Of a stretch of 54,400 nucleotides of DNA, positions 27,673 through 37,767 are shown piece by piece. The position numbers were made by a program, and so were the translations under genes. How positions within the stretch are numbered: position 1 is the first letter of the stretch; each line of letters opens with the position of its first letter. The notes beneath the pieces were generated by a model. That model saw only the letters and a program-made list of their open reading frames with translations, was not told where the DNA came from and ran no database searches. This stretch comes from Frankiaceae bacterium (lineage in GTDB: Bacteria > Actinomycetota > Actinomycetes > JADGOV01), in the NCBI GenBank assembly GCA_017882785.1, contig JADGOV010000008.1, forward strand, positions 1 to 54,400, in the 5' to 3' direction.

Positions 27673-29103
27673 TCACTGCCCGATATAGCTCATGACGTGC
27701 TTGATCCGGGTGTAGTCCTCCAGGCCGTACACCGAGAGGTCCTTGCCGTAGCCGGAGTGCTTGAAGCCGCCGTGCGGCATCTCGGCGACGATCGGAATGT
27801 GCGTGTTGATCCACACCGCACCGAAGTCAAGGTTCTTGGCCATCCGCAGCGCCCGGCCGTGGTCCCTCGTCCAGACCGAGGACGCCAGTCCGTACTGCAC
27901 GCCGTTCGCCCAGGCCAGCGCCTCCTCCTCGGAGGAGAACTGCTGCACTGTGATCACCGGACCGAAGATCTCCTGCTGCACCATCTCGTCGTCCTGGCGC
28001 AGGTCGCCGACGACCGTCGGCGCGAGGAAGTAGCCGCGGTCGCCGACCCGCTGCCCACCCGCCAGCACGCTGGCATGGGCCGGCGTGCGCTGCAGGAAGC
28101 CCTGCACCCGGGCCAACTGAGCGTCGTTGTTGAGCGGGCCGTAGTCGGCCTCGGCCTCCCCGGGTGCTCCGGTGGTCGTCGCCCGGGCCTGTTCGACCAG
28201 CGCCGCGGTGAAGTCCCCGACGATGCCCGGACCGGCCAGCACGCGGGTGGCCGCCGTGCAGTCCTGGCCGGCGTTGAAGTAGCCGGCCCCGGCGATGCCC
28301 GAGGCCGCCGCCTCGACGTCCGCATCATCGAAGACGATCACCGGAGCCTTCCCGCCGAGTTCCAGGTGCACCTTCTTGATGTCGTCGGCGGCCGCCTTCG
28401 CCACCTCCATGCCGGCCCGGACAGACCCGGTGATCGAGACCATCTGCGGGGTCGGGTGGGCCACCAGCGACCGCCCGGTGTCCCGGTCCCCGCACACCAC
28501 GTTGAACACGCCGGGCGGCAGGAACTCGGCGGCGATCTCGGCCATGAGCAGGGTGGAGACGGGTGTGGTGTCCGACGGCTTGAGCACGACGGCGTTGCCG
28601 GCGGCGAGCGCCGGCGCGAACTTCCACACCGCCATCATCATCGGGTAGTTCCACGGGGTGACCTGGGCACAGACTCCGATCGGCTCCCGACGGACGTAGG
28701 ACGTGTGGTCGGGCATGTACTCCCCGGCCGATCTGCCCTCCAGCACCCGGGCCGCGCCGGCGAAGAAACGGATCTGGTCCACCATCGGCGGGATCTCTTC
28801 CGCGGCGGTCAACGCCAGCGGTTTGCCGGTGTTCTCACTCTCCGCCGCCACCAACTCCCCGGCCCTGGCCTCGATGGCGTCGGCGATCCGGAACATGGCC
28901 AGGCTCCGGGCACTCGGGGTCGCATCCCGCCATCCCGGGAAGGCCAGGGCGGCGGCGCGCATGGCGTGGTCGACGTCGGCCTGTCCGGAGACAGGCGCAG
29001 CGGCGAACGCCTCGCCGGTGGACGGATTGATCAGCTCGGCGGTGCGGCCGTCCTCGGCCTCGGCGTAGGAGCCGTTGATGAAGTTCTGCAGGGTGCGGGA
29101 CAT
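27673..29103 (-). CDS. Gamma-aminobutyraldehyde dehydrogenase
   Basis: This NAD-dependent aldehyde dehydrogenase (476 residues) most resembles aminobutyraldehyde dehydrogenases (PatD/Prr), which oxidise 4-aminobutanal from putrescine to GABA. The fold is intact: [20 protein letters not shown] and [12 protein letters not shown] for cofactor binding, Glu248 in LELGG, the nucleophile Cys282 in [10 protein letters not shown], and the C-terminal [20 protein letters not shown], a segment typical of this subgroup. ATG at 29103 has AGGAG seven bases upstream. It is divergent from the Lrp-type regulator and the aminotransferase. Together these could take putrescine to GABA, which GabT would then consume. 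Confidence 0.88.
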   Translation of the reverse strand: MSRTLQNFINGSYAEAEDGRTAELINPSTGEAFAAAPVSGQADVDHAMRAAALAFPGWRDATPSARSLAMFRIADAIEARAGELVAAESENTGKPLALTAAEEIPPMVDQIRFFAGAARVLEGRSAGEYMPDHTSYVRREPIGVCAQVTPWNYPMMMAVWKFAPALAAGNAVVLKPSDTTPVSTLLMAEIAAEFLPPGVFNVVCGDRDTGRSLVAHPTPQMVSITGSVRAGMEVAKAAADDIKKVHLELGGKAPVIVFDDADVEAAASGIAGAGYFNAGQDCTAATRVLAGPGIVGDFTAALVEQARATTTGAPGEAEADYGPLNNDAQLARVQGFLQRTPAHASVLAGGQRVGDRGYFLAPTVVGDLRQDDEMVQQEIFGPVITVQQFSSEEEALAWANGVQYGLASSVWTRDHGRALRMAKNLDFGAVWINTHIPIVAEMPHGGFKHSGYGKDLSVYGLEDYTRIKHVMSYIGQ

Positions 29104-29161
29104 GGACGATCTCCTAGCGGTGTCGAGGACCGGCTGGGCCGTGCGGGCCCGTCTACCATGA

Positions 29162-29228
29162 GATTCGCAGAAGGATCACCGGCTCGACAAGCGATTCCGC
29201 ATACTGTTACCTAGGATTCGACGGAATC
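29162..29228. promoter_or_regulatory. Divergent control region with three phased GATTC motifs
   Basis: The gap between the divergent aldehyde dehydrogenase and Lrp genes holds GATTCG (29162), GATTCC (29193) and GATTCG (29215). Their spacings of 31 and 22 bases are close to three and two helical turns. The last is part of a perfect inverted repeat GATTC-GACG-GAATC (29215-29228). Candidate promoter elements for the plus strand are TCGACA (29184-29189) and TTACCT (29207-29212), 17 bases apart. Lrp proteins bind phased arrays, so this is a plausible autoregulatory site. Confidence 0.4.
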
Positions 29229-29238
29229 AGGAGGTTCG

Positions 29239-29718
29239 ATGACGCGCCACGCCGGCGAGGCAAGCACCCCCGCCGTTCTCGATGCGGTGTCCAAGCAGAT
29301 CATCGAACAGTTGCAGGAGGACGGGCGGCGGTCCTATGCAGCCATCGCCAAGGCCGTGGGGCTCTCCGAGGCTGCGGTCCGCCAGCGGGTGGCGCGCCTG
29401 ACCGAATCCGGGGTCATGCAGATCGTCGCCGTCACCGACCCGATGACCCTGGGCTTCGCCCGACAGGCCCTGGTGGGGCTCAAGGTCGAGGGCGACCTGT
29501 CGATGGTCGCCGAGAAGCTGGCCGCAGTCCCCGAGATCGACTACGTGGTCATCACCGCCGGCTCGTTCGACATCGTCGTGGAGTGCGTGGCCGAGGACGA
29601 CGCCCACCTGCTGCGGCTGCTCAACGACGCCATTCGCGCCGTACCGGGGGTGCGGACCACCGAGACGCTTGTCTACCTCAAGCTCGCCAAACAGACCTAC
29701 ACCTGGGGAACACGATGA
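29239..29718 (+). CDS. Lrp/AsnC-family transcriptional regulator
   Basis: This 159-residue protein is a standard Lrp/AsnC regulator. The N-terminal winged helix reads QIIEQLQEDGRRSYAAIAKA and VGLSEAAVRQRVARLTESGV. The C-terminal RAM ligand domain runs from FARQALVGLKVEGDLSMVAE to TETLVYLKLAKQTYTWG. ATG at 29239 follows CAGGAGG. Its stop overlaps the aminotransferase start (ATGA), and the aldehyde dehydrogenase gene is divergent. It very likely controls both sides of the cluster in response to a polyamine, amino acid or pathway intermediate; the ligand is not deducible. Confidence 0.94.
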   Translation: MTRHAGEASTPAVLDAVSKQIIEQLQEDGRRSYAAIAKAVGLSEAAVRQRVARLTESGVMQIVAVTDPMTLGFARQALVGLKVEGDLSMVAEKLAAVPEIDYVVITAGSFDIVVECVAEDDAHLLRLLNDAIRAVPGVRTTETLVYLKLAKQTYTWGTR

Positions 29719-31115
29719 CCACCACACCGCAAGACGTCACCGAGGTCGCCGAGTACGACGATCTGCAGCAGAAGGCGCAGCGCCACCTGTGGATGCACTT
29801 CAGCCGGATGTCGGCCTACGACCGGACGCATGACATCCCGGTGATCACCCGCGGTGACGGGGTGTACGTCTATGACCAGCGCGGCCGCCGGTACCTGGAC
29901 GGACTGTCCGGACTTTTCGTCTCCCAGCTCGGCCACAACCGCCAGGAACTGGCGGATGCCGGGGCCAAGCAGGCCAGCGAGCTGGCGTACTTCCCACTCT
30001 GGTCCTACGCCCACCCGCGCGCTGTGGAGTTGGCCGACCGGCTCGCCGGGCTCGCTCCGGGCAACCTCAACCGGGTGTTCTTCACCACCGGCGGCTCGGA
30101 GGCGGTCGAATCCGCCTGGAAGCTGGCCCGGCAGTACTTCCGATCCATCGGACAGCCCGAACGATACAAGGTGATCAGTCGGGACATCGCCTACCACGGC
30201 GCCACGATGGGGGCGTTGTCGATCACCGGACTGGCCGCGATCAAAGGCATGTTCGAGCCGCTCGTGCCCGGCTCGATCCGGGTGCCCAACACGAACTTCT
30301 ACCGCGCCCCCGAGCATGGCGACTCCGCGGAGGCGTTCGGCGTCTGGGCGTCGGAGGAGATCGAGCGGGCTCTGCTCCGGGAGGGGCCCGAGTCGGTGGC
30401 GGCGGTGTATCTGGAGCCGGTGCAGAACGCCGGCGGCTGCTTCCCGCCCCCGCCCGGCTACTTCCAGCGGGTCCGGGAGATCTGCGACCGTTACGGCGTA
30501 CTGCTCGTCAGCGACGAGGTGATCTGCGCCTTCGGGCGGCTCGGGTACTACTTCGGTGCCCAGCGCTACGGCTACCAGCCCGACATCATCACTGTCGCGA
30601 AGGGGATGACCAGCGGCTACGCGCCGATCGGCGCGATGATCGTCGGTGACCACCTGATCGAGCCGTTCCTGCAGGGCACCACCACGTTCCTGCACGGCAT
30701 CACCTTCGCCGGGCACCCGGTGTCGTGCGCCGTTGCCCTGGCCAACCTCGACGTCTTCGAGCGGGAGCAGATCCTGCCACACGTCCGGGCGAACGAAGGG
30801 GCGTTCCGGGCCACCCTGGAGAAGCTCAACGACCTGCCGATCGTCGGCGAGGTCCGCGGCGACGGGTACTTCTACGGCATCGAGTTGGTCAAGGACAAGG
30901 TAACCAAGGCCACCTTCGACGATGACGAAGCCGAGCGCCTGCTACGCGGGTTCCTCTCCGGGGCGCTGTTCGAGGCGGGTCTGATCTGCCGGGCCGACGA
31001 CCGCGGCGACCCGGTCATCCAACTCGCGCCGCCACTGATCTGCGGCCAACCCGAATTCGACTACATCGAGCAGGTGCTGCGCTCGGTACTCAGCGAGGCG
31101 TGGGGGCGGCTGTAG
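29715..31115 (+). CDS. Class III aminotransferase, probably putrescine (or other diamine/omega-amino acid) transaminase
   Basis: This 466-residue PLP enzyme is a class III omega-aminotransferase. Features are FFTTGGSEAVESAWKLARQY, YHGATMGALSITGL, YLEPVQNAGGCFPPPPGYF, the PLP aspartate in LLVSDEVICAFGRLG, and the lysine Lys296 in TVAKGMTSGYAPIGA. Members of this group act on putrescine, beta-alanine or taurine. The partnership with aminobutyraldehyde dehydrogenase and GabT favours putrescine and 2-oxoglutarate or pyruvate. ATG at 29715 overlaps the lrp stop. The last 16 bases overlap the next gene. A beta-alanine transaminase cannot be excluded from sequence alone. Confidence 0.85.
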   Translation: MTTTPQDVTEVAEYDDLQQKAQRHLWMHFSRMSAYDRTHDIPVITRGDGVYVYDQRGRRYLDGLSGLFVSQLGHNRQELADAGAKQASELAYFPLWSYAHPRAVELADRLAGLAPGNLNRVFFTTGGSEAVESAWKLARQYFRSIGQPERYKVISRDIAYHGATMGALSITGLAAIKGMFEPLVPGSIRVPNTNFYRAPEHGDSAEAFGVWASEEIERALLREGPESVAAVYLEPVQNAGGCFPPPPGYFQRVREICDRYGVLLVSDEVICAFGRLGYYFGAQRYGYQPDIITVAKGMTSGYAPIGAMIVGDHLIEPFLQGTTTFLHGITFAGHPVSCAVALANLDVFEREQILPHVRANEGAFRATLEKLNDLPIVGEVRGDGYFYGIELVKDKVTKATFDDDEAERLLRGFLSGALFEAGLICRADDRGDPVIQLAPPLICGQPEFDYIEQVLRSVLSEAWGRL

Positions 31116-32524
31116 CGGGCACTCGGGGCACACGGCACACCCGGCCCTACCGGGACCTGTCGTTGTGGTGGGACGGGGTCACCCAGCCCGCGTCGGACGC
31201 TACGCCGCTCCAGGGTGACATCGAGGCCGACGTCTGCATCGTCGGGGCGGGCTTCACCGGCCTGTGGACGGCGTACTCCCTGGCCCGGTCGGACCCCACA
31301 CTGCGGATCGTCGTCGTGGAGGCCGAGGTTGCCGGCTTCGGCGCCTCGGGACGCAACGGCGGGTGGTGTTCGGCCCTGTTCCCGACCTCCTGGCGCACGA
31401 TCGCCGAGCGGTGCGGCGACCCGGCGACCCGCGCGTTTGCCGCCGCGCTGCGGGACACCGTCGACGAGGTCGGCCGGTTCTGCGCCGCCGAGGGCGTCGA
31501 CGCCTCCTACGTCAAGGGCGGGACTCTGACGCTGGCCCGGTCGGCGGCCCAGCAGGTCCGGATGCTTCGCAGTGTGGAGCAGGCGGCCCGCTGGGATCCG
31601 GACGCACGGTGGCTCGGTGCGCGGGAGGCGCTCACAAGGGTTGCCGCCACCGGTGTGCGCGGCGCCGCGTACACCCCGCACTGCGCCGCGCTGCACCCCG
31701 CGCGCCTCGTGCGCGGACTCGCCGAGGCCACAGCCCGCCGCGGCGTTCGCATCTACGACCACACGCCCGCGCTGCGCCTGACCCCGGGCCGACCTGGCGT
31801 GCCCGCCCGGGTTGCCACGACGCGGGGCACCGTCCGGGCCGACGTCGTCGTGCGCGCCACCGAGGGCTTCACGCCGCGGCTTGCCGGGCTGCGACGCGCG
31901 CTGCTGCCCGTCTACTCGCTGATGATCGCCACTGAGCCGCTGCCCGAGTCCTGGTGGCAGCAGCTCGGTTGGCGGGACCGGTGCACTCTGACCGACGGCC
32001 GGCACCTGCTCATCTACGCACAACGCACCGCCGACAGCCGGATCGCCTTCGGCGGCCGGGGAGCGCCCTACCACCTCCGCTCCGCCGTCCGACCCGTCTA
32101 TGACCGCGAACCCGCGGTGTTCGACCAGCTCCGCCACGCGCTCGTCGATCTCTTCCCGGTCACCCGCGATGCGGCCATCACCCACCGCTGGGGAGGGCCG
32201 CTTGGTGTGCCGCGGGACTGGATGCCCTCCGTCGGGCTGGACCGAGCGAGCGGGCTGGCCTGGGCCGGCGGCTACGTCGGGGACGGCGTGGCGGCCGCCA
32301 ACCTCGCCGGCCGTACGCTGGCCGACCTCATCCTGGGCCGGGACACCGCGCTGGTCGGCCTGCCCTGGGTCGGGCACCGCTCGCCGCGATGGGAACCGGA
32401 ACCGCTGCGCTGGCTCGGGGCCAACGGCATGCGCGCCCTGATCGCCTCGGCGGACCGGGCCGAGGCCTGCACCGGTCGACCGGCCCGCCGGGCAGCGTGG
32501 GTGCAGAGCCTGATCGGGCATTGA
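31100..32524 (+). CDS. FAD-dependent oxidoreductase, DAO/PuuB-like
   Basis: This 474-residue flavoprotein belongs to the DAO family. It has an N-terminal DLSLWWDGV segment and the dinucleotide-binding motif VGAGFTGLWTAYSL (about residues 48-61), then EAEVAGFGASGRNGGWC and a C-terminal VGDGVAAANLAGRTLADLIL. It resembles gamma-glutamylputrescine oxidase (PuuB) and similar amine oxidases. No PuuA-like glutamine synthetase is in the window, so free or glutamylated amine substrates are both possible. The GTG start at 31100 lies inside the aminotransferase gene with a 16-base overlap; no later start codon fits before the FAD motif. It is the last gene of the lrp-led operon and converges on rlmN. 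Confidence 0.85.
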   Translation: MGAAVAGTRGTRHTRPYRDLSLWWDGVTQPASDATPLQGDIEADVCIVGAGFTGLWTAYSLARSDPTLRIVVVEAEVAGFGASGRNGGWCSALFPTSWRTIAERCGDPATRAFAAALRDTVDEVGRFCAAEGVDASYVKGGTLTLARSAAQQVRMLRSVEQAARWDPDARWLGAREALTRVAATGVRGAAYTPHCAALHPARLVRGLAEATARRGVRIYDHTPALRLTPGRPGVPARVATTRGTVRADVVVRATEGFTPRLAGLRRALLPVYSLMIATEPLPESWWQQLGWRDRCTLTDGRHLLIYAQRTADSRIAFGGRGAPYHLRSAVRPVYDREPAVFDQLRHALVDLFPVTRDAAITHRWGGPLGVPRDWMPSVGLDRASGLAWAGGYVGDGVAAANLAGRTLADLILGRDTALVGLPWVGHRSPRWEPEPLRWLGANGMRALIASADRAEACTGRPARRAAWVQSLIGH

Positions 32525-32555
32525 GCCTGATCCCGGCCGGCTGCTCGGGGCTGGC

Positions 32556-33665
32556 TCAGCCGCTGGCGGCGAGCTGGCCGCAGGCCCCGTCGATCTCCCG
32601 GCCACGGGTGTCCCGGACGGTCGCGGCAACCCCGTACGAGCGGAGTATCCGGAGGAACGCGCGCTCGTCGCCCGGCCGGCTCGCGGTCCACGCGCTGCCG
32701 GGTGTCGGATTGAGCGGGATGAGGTTGACGTGCGCCAGCCGACCGCGCAGGAGCGCGCCGAGCCGGTGGGCTCGGTCCGGCTGGTCGTTGACATCGCGCA
32801 TCATCGCGTATTCGACGCTGACCCGTCGACCGGTCCTTCCGGCGTAGCGCCACGCTGCCGCGAGCACCTCGCCCACCGGCCAGCGGGTGTTCACCGGGAC
32901 CAGTGTGTCGCGCAACTCGTCATCGGGGGCGTGCAGCGAAACAGCCAGCGTGACCTGCAGACCCTCCTCGGCGAGCCGATCCATGGCCGGCACGAGGCCG
33001 ACGGTGGAGACGGTGATGGCGCGTTGAGCCAGGCCGAGGCCTGATGGCGCCGGGTCGGTGAGCCGGCGGAGCGCTGAGAGGACCGCCCGGTAGTTCGCGA
33101 GCGGCTCACCCATGCCCATGAAGACCACATTGCTGACCCGCAAGGGTCCGCCCGGTCCGCCGGTCAATTCGCCGCTCCGGAGTGCCCGCGCGCCGGCGAC
33201 GACCTGCTCGACGATCTCGGCGCTGGACAGGTTGCGGGTCAGGCCGGCCTGTCCGGTGGCGCAGAACGGGCATCCCATGCCACAGCCCGCCTGACTCGAC
33301 ACGCACACCGTCACCCGATCGGGATAGCGCATCAGGACGCTCTCGATCCGGGTGCCGTCCAGCGCCCGCCACAGCGTCTTGCGGGTCCACCCGTCGTCTG
33401 TCGTGAGCTGCCGCACGGGAGCCATCAACGGGGGCAGCAACGCCGCCGCCAGCGCGCCGCGGGCGTGGGCGGGCACGTCGGTCAACGCCGCCGAGTCATC
33501 GACCAACCGGGCGAAGTAGGCCCGGGCCAGCTGATCGGCACGGTAACCCGGCTGCCCCAACGCAATCACCGCTGCCCGCCGCTCCGTCGGCGACAGGTCG
33601 GCGAGGTGGCGCGGCGGCTTGCCACCGCGCCCCACGAGCAGGGGAGTCGGCTCAGGAGTCGGCAC
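32556..33665 (-). CDS. rlmN: 23S rRNA (adenine2503-C2)/tRNA methyltransferase RlmN
   Basis: RlmN is the radical-SAM enzyme that methylates C2 of A2503 in 23S rRNA and A37 in some tRNAs. The 369-residue protein has the cluster motif CGMGCPFC (Cys128, Cys132, Cys135), then [11 protein letters not shown] and [16 protein letters not shown]-terminal cysteine in [11 protein letters not shown] corresponds to the one that forms the covalent RNA intermediate. It follows cdsA by six bases in the pyrH-frr-cdsA-rlmN series. Its end lies 31 bases from the convergent flavoprotein gene, where the accessory module begins. Confidence 0.97.
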   Translation of the reverse strand: MPTPEPTPLLVGRGGKPPRHLADLSPTERRAAVIALGQPGYRADQLARAYFARLVDDSAALTDVPAHARGALAAALLPPLMAPVRQLTTDDGWTRKTLWRALDGTRIESVLMRYPDRVTVCVSSQAGCGMGCPFCATGQAGLTRNLSSAEIVEQVVAGARALRSGELTGGPGGPLRVSNVVFMGMGEPLANYRAVLSALRRLTDPAPSGLGLAQRAITVSTVGLVPAMDRLAEEGLQVTLAVSLHAPDDELRDTLVPVNTRWPVGEVLAAAWRYAGRTGRRVSVEYAMMRDVNDQPDRAHRLGALLRGRLAHVNLIPLNPTPGSAWTASRPGDERAFLRILRSYGVAATVRDTRGREIDGACGQLAASG

Positions 33666-33671
33666 CGGAGA

Positions 33672-34556
33672 TCAGCCCGGCGGGGCGAACAACAGCAGGA
33701 GGGTCAGGCTCACCAGCGCTGCCGGGAGCAGGGAGTCCGCACGGTCCATCACGCCGCCGTGGCCCGGCAGCAGGGTGCCCATGTCCTTGACCGACAGCCG
33801 GCGCTTGAGCCACGACTCGCCCAGGTCGCCCAGGGTGGCGGCGACGGCCACGGCGAGACCGAAGACCACGCCCTGCCAGACGGACGTGTGGAACAAGCCC
33901 GTCAGCAGCAGTACCGCCGCGAGGGTACTGGCGGCCAGCGAGCCCGCGAAGCCCTCCCAGGTCTTCTTCGGACTGATCCGCGGAGCCATCAGGTGCTTGC
34001 CGAACAGCACCCCCACGGCGTACGCCCCGACGTCACTGCACACCGTGGTCGCGGCGTAGGTCAGGACGCGGCGCGCGCCGTCGTCCGGGCGGGCAAGCAG
34101 TACGACGCATCCCGCGAGCATGGGGACATACGCGGTCACCGCCACAATCGCCGCCACGTCCCGACCGACGCCGTGGCGGCGAACCGTCAGAACGACCAGC
34201 GAGGTGCCAGCCATGGTGGCGATCCCGCCGGTGAGCAGGCCGCTTGCCCCCAACGTCCAGGCCAACACCTGCACCGCGACACCACCGGCTGCCAGCGGCA
34301 GGAACGGGGCAACGATGCCCTTCGACCGCAGCGCCACACTGAGTTCGTAGAGACCCAGCACGACGGCGACGGCGACCAGCCCGACGAAGAGCACCCGGGC
34401 CGTGTAGAGCGTGACGAGCGCGACCCCGCCGAGGCCGAGCCCGACGGCCACCGCGGCGGGCAGGTTGCGACCAGCTCGCCCGGGGGCGCCGCCGGACTCC
34501 TTACCCGGCGCCACGGACGCTGCCGGAGTCCGGGGGCCGATGCGCACGCCGGTCAT
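33672..34556 (-). CDS. cdsA: Phosphatidate cytidylyltransferase
   Basis: CdsA makes CDP-diacylglycerol from phosphatidate and CTP at the membrane. The 294-residue protein has about eight hydrophobic segments after a polar N terminus. The family signature lies near the C-terminal end ([20 protein letters not shown], then [10 protein letters not shown]), preceded by [15 protein letters not shown]. The start overlaps the frr stop (ATGA), so the two are translationally coupled. The gene order frr-cdsA-rlmN is standard in actinobacteria. Confidence 0.96.
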   Translation of the reverse strand: MTGVRIGPRTPAASVAPGKESGGAPGRAGRNLPAAVAVGLGLGGVALVTLYTARVLFVGLVAVAVVLGLYELSVALRSKGIVAPFLPLAAGGVAVQVLAWTLGASGLLTGGIATMAGTSLVVLTVRRHGVGRDVAAIVAVTAYVPMLAGCVVLLARPDDGARRVLTYAATTVCSDVGAYAVGVLFGKHLMAPRISPKKTWEGFAGSLAASTLAAVLLLTGLFHTSVWQGVVFGLAVAVAATLGDLGESWLKRRLSVKDMGTLLPGHGGVMDRADSLLPAALVSLTLLLLFAPPG

Positions 34557-35110
34557 ACCTCCAACAGCTCGGACTCTTTGCTCCGAAGCAGGTCGTCGAC
34601 CAGGGCGACGTATCGCGAGGTGGTCTCCTCCAGCTCCTTCTCTGCCCGGCGGACATCGTCCTCCCCGACGTCGCCGTCCTTGACCAGCTTGTCCAGGCTG
34701 GTCTTGGCGTGTCGCCGCACGCTGCGGATGGAGATCCGCGCATCCTCCGCCTTCGTATGCGCCAACTTGATCATCTCACGCCGGCGCTCCTCGGTGAGCT
34801 GCGGGAACACGACCCGGATGATGGTGCCGTCGTTGGTGGGATTGACGCCGAGGTCGCTGTCCCGGATGGCCCGCTCGACGGCCGCCAGCGTGCTCTTGTC
34901 GTACGGGGTGACGATCGCCATCCGCGGCTCGGGCAGGTGGAAGGAGGCCAACTGGTTGACCGGGGTCTTCGTGCCGTAGTAGTCGACCAGCACCTTGGCG
35001 AACATCGAAGGGTTCGCCCGCCCGGTTCGGATGATCGCGAGGTCGTCCTTGGCCACCACCACGGCCTTCTCCATCTTCTCCTCGCCCTCGAGGAGGGTGT
35101 CGTCAATCAT
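34553..35110 (-). CDS. frr: Ribosome recycling factor
   Basis: RRF, with EF-G, splits the post-termination ribosome. The 185-residue protein is of normal length and shows [59 protein letters not shown] and the helical C-terminal part [23 protein letters not shown] at 35110 is 12 bases downstream of the pyrH stop, and its own stop overlaps cdsA. Assignment is secure. Confidence 0.98.
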   Translation of the reverse strand: MIDDTLLEGEEKMEKAVVVAKDDLAIIRTGRANPSMFAKVLVDYYGTKTPVNQLASFHLPEPRMAIVTPYDKSTLAAVERAIRDSDLGVNPTNDGTIIRVVFPQLTEERRREMIKLAHTKAEDARISIRSVRRHAKTSLDKLVKDGDVGEDDVRRAEKELEETTSRYVALVDDLLRSKESELLEV

Positions 35111-35122
35111 GCGCGCTCCCGG

Positions 35123-35941
<819 letters not shown>

Positions 35942-36034
35942 TTAGGTGGGTCACGCGGCGCAAAGTGTCCTGCGGCGATGCAGCTGCTGTGCTGCGAGTG
36001 TGCCGCACGACGACCTCGTTCCGCTGCCCCTTGC

Positions 36035-36074
36035 GCTGACGATGGGCGCTGACGATGGGGCCCGGACGATGGGC
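36035..36074. repeat. Three tandem copies of a GACGATGGG unit
   Basis: GCTGACGATGGGC, GCTGACGATGGGG and CCGGACGATGGGC follow one another with spacings of 13 and 14 bases, between the tsf stop and the pyrH promoter region. No gene covers them. Role unknown. Confidence 0.6.
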
Positions 36075-36085
36075 GCGGACCTCCC

Positions 36086-36700
36086 TCAGCCCTGGCCGAC
36101 CTTGTAGCGGGCGAACCGACGTACCGCGATCTTCTCACCGAGCCGGGCGGCAGCATCGTCGAGGAGCGCAGAGATTGTCAGCTTGCCGTCCTTGACCCAG
36201 ACCTGCTCCAGCAGGCAGACAGCCTTGTAGTAGCCTTGTATCCGGCCTTCGACGATCCTGCCCAGCGCCGCCTCCGGCTTGCCGTCCTCCCGCGCCGCGG
36301 CCTCGTAGATCCTCCGCTCGGCCTCGATGACCTCGTTCGGCACGTCCTCCTTGGTGAGGTAGAGCGGGTCCGTGGAGGCGATGTGCAGCGCCAACTCTCG
36401 GGCCAGCTCCTGGAAGGCCTCGTTCTTGGCCACGAAGTCGGTCTCGCAGTTGACTTCGACGAGGACGCCGACCGTGGGTGGCAGGTCGCGCGCAGTGCGA
36501 TGCAGGTAGGCGTGGACAAGGCCGTTCTCGGCGGTGCGAACCCCCCGCTTGGCGACGCCGGCCAACCCCTTCTCGCGCAGGTACGCGGTCGCTTTGTCCA
36601 TGTCGCCGCCGTGGTCGACCAGCGCCTTCTTGACGTCGGACATGCCGGCGCCGGTGAGCTCGCGGAGCTTCTTGATGTCCGCTACGGAAACGTCTGCCAT
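36086..36700 (-). CDS. tsf: Elongation factor Ts (short form)
   Basis: EF-Ts exchanges GDP on EF-Tu. The N-terminal UBA-like module (DIKKLRELTGAGMSDVKKAL) and the core VNCETDFVAKNEAFQELARE identify it. At 204 residues it is about 70 shorter than the ~275-residue EF-Ts of Streptomyces or mycobacteria. After the UBA module it goes straight from RTAENGLV to HAYLHRTARDLPPTVGVLVE, so one of the two core subdomains is absent; the C terminus RRFARYKVG is intact. Short EF-Ts forms are known elsewhere, for example in Thermus. ATG at 36700 is the family start, 53 bases after the rpsB stop. The open frame before it is not coding. Confidence 0.95.
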   Translation of the reverse strand: MADVSVADIKKLRELTGAGMSDVKKALVDHGGDMDKATAYLREKGLAGVAKRGVRTAENGLVHAYLHRTARDLPPTVGVLVEVNCETDFVAKNEAFQELARELALHIASTDPLYLTKEDVPNEVIEAERRIYEAAAREDGKPEAALGRIVEGRIQGYYKAVCLLEQVWVKDGKLTISALLDDAAARLGEKIAVRRFARYKVGQG

Positions 36701-36753
36701 GACTCGTTCTAACTCGCTATCTCGTCTCGCGGTGGGCGGTGGGACACAACTGA

Positions 36754-37767
36754 TCAAGCCTGCGGCTCCTCGCCGGTCTGCTCCGCGACCGGCCCTGTGG
36801 TGGGATCCCCAGGCGGCGGAACTGGCGGAGCGGCCGCGTCGGCAGCGGCGGGAATCTCAGTGCCGTCAACAGCGTCGGTGGCGGTTGCCGTGACAGCGGC
36901 GTCAGCCGCGTTGGCAGTGACGGCCGCGTCAGCCTCGTCGGCTGGCTCGGTGGTGGTCGCCGCTTCGGCTTCCGCGGTGTCCGGCTGAGCCGCCGTGCCC
37001 TGCAGGAGCTCGCGCTCCCAGTCGGCGAGCGGCTCGTCCGTCGCCAGTTCGCTGCCGTCCTCACCGCGGCCGGCACCGGCCCGAGCCATCAGCCCCTCGG
37101 CCGCGGCGTCAGCCACGACTCGGGTCAGCAGAGCGACGCTGCGGATCGCGTCGTCGTTGCCGGGGATGGGGTAGTCGACCTCGTCCGGGTCGCAGTTCGT
37201 GTCCAGGATCGCCACCACCGGAATGCCCAGCTTGCGGGCTTCGCCGACGGCGATGTGCTCCTTCTTCGTGTCCACGATCCAGATGGCGCTGGGCACTCGA
37301 GTCATGTCTCGGATGCCGCCCAGGGTGCGGTCGAGCTTCTGCCGCTCCCGCTGCAGCGTCAGCCGCTCCTTCTTCGTGCGGACCGTGTCGCCACCGGTCA
37401 GCTCGATCTGCTCCAGTTCCTTCAGCCGCTGGAGCCGGTGGTAGATGGTGGCGAAGTTCGTCAGCATGCCGCCCAGCCACCGCTCGTTGACGTACGGCAT
37501 GCCGACTCTGGTGGCCTGCTCGCGGATGGCTTCCTGCCCCTGCTTTTTCGTGCCGACGAACAGGATGGTGCCGCCATGGGCCACGGTCTCCCGGACGAAC
37601 TCGAACGCCCGGTCGATGGACGACAGCGACTGCTGAAGATCGATCATGTAGATGCCGTTGCGCTCAGTCAGGATGAAGCGGCGCATCTTCGGATTCCACC
37701 GGCGGGTCTGGTGGCCGAAGTGCACGCCGTTTTCCAACAGCTGGCGCAGGGTGACGACGGTAGCCAT
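36754..37767 (-). CDS. rpsB: 30S ribosomal protein S2 with extended C-terminal tail
   Basis: S2 is recognised from [60 protein letters not shown] and [20 protein letters not shown]. The S2 fold ends near residue 240; a further ~95 residues form an Ala/Thr/Glu/Pro-rich tail ([19 protein letters not shown], then [15 protein letters not shown]). This brings the protein to 337 residues, longer than most S2. Actinobacterial S2 often has such a tail, but this is at the long end. ATG at 37767 has GAGAGG upstream; the open frame beyond it into the leader is rejected. It leads the rpsB-tsf pair. Confidence 0.97.
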   Translation of the reverse strand: MATVVTLRQLLENGVHFGHQTRRWNPKMRRFILTERNGIYMIDLQQSLSSIDRAFEFVRETVAHGGTILFVGTKKQGQEAIREQATRVGMPYVNERWLGGMLTNFATIYHRLQRLKELEQIELTGGDTVRTKKERLTLQRERQKLDRTLGGIRDMTRVPSAIWIVDTKKEHIAVGEARKLGIPVVAILDTNCDPDEVDYPIPGNDDAIRSVALLTRVVADAAAEGLMARAGAGRGEDGSELATDEPLADWERELLQGTAAQPDTAEAEAATTTEPADEADAAVTANAADAAVTATATDAVDGTEIPAAADAAAPPVPPPGDPTTGPVAEQTGEEPQA

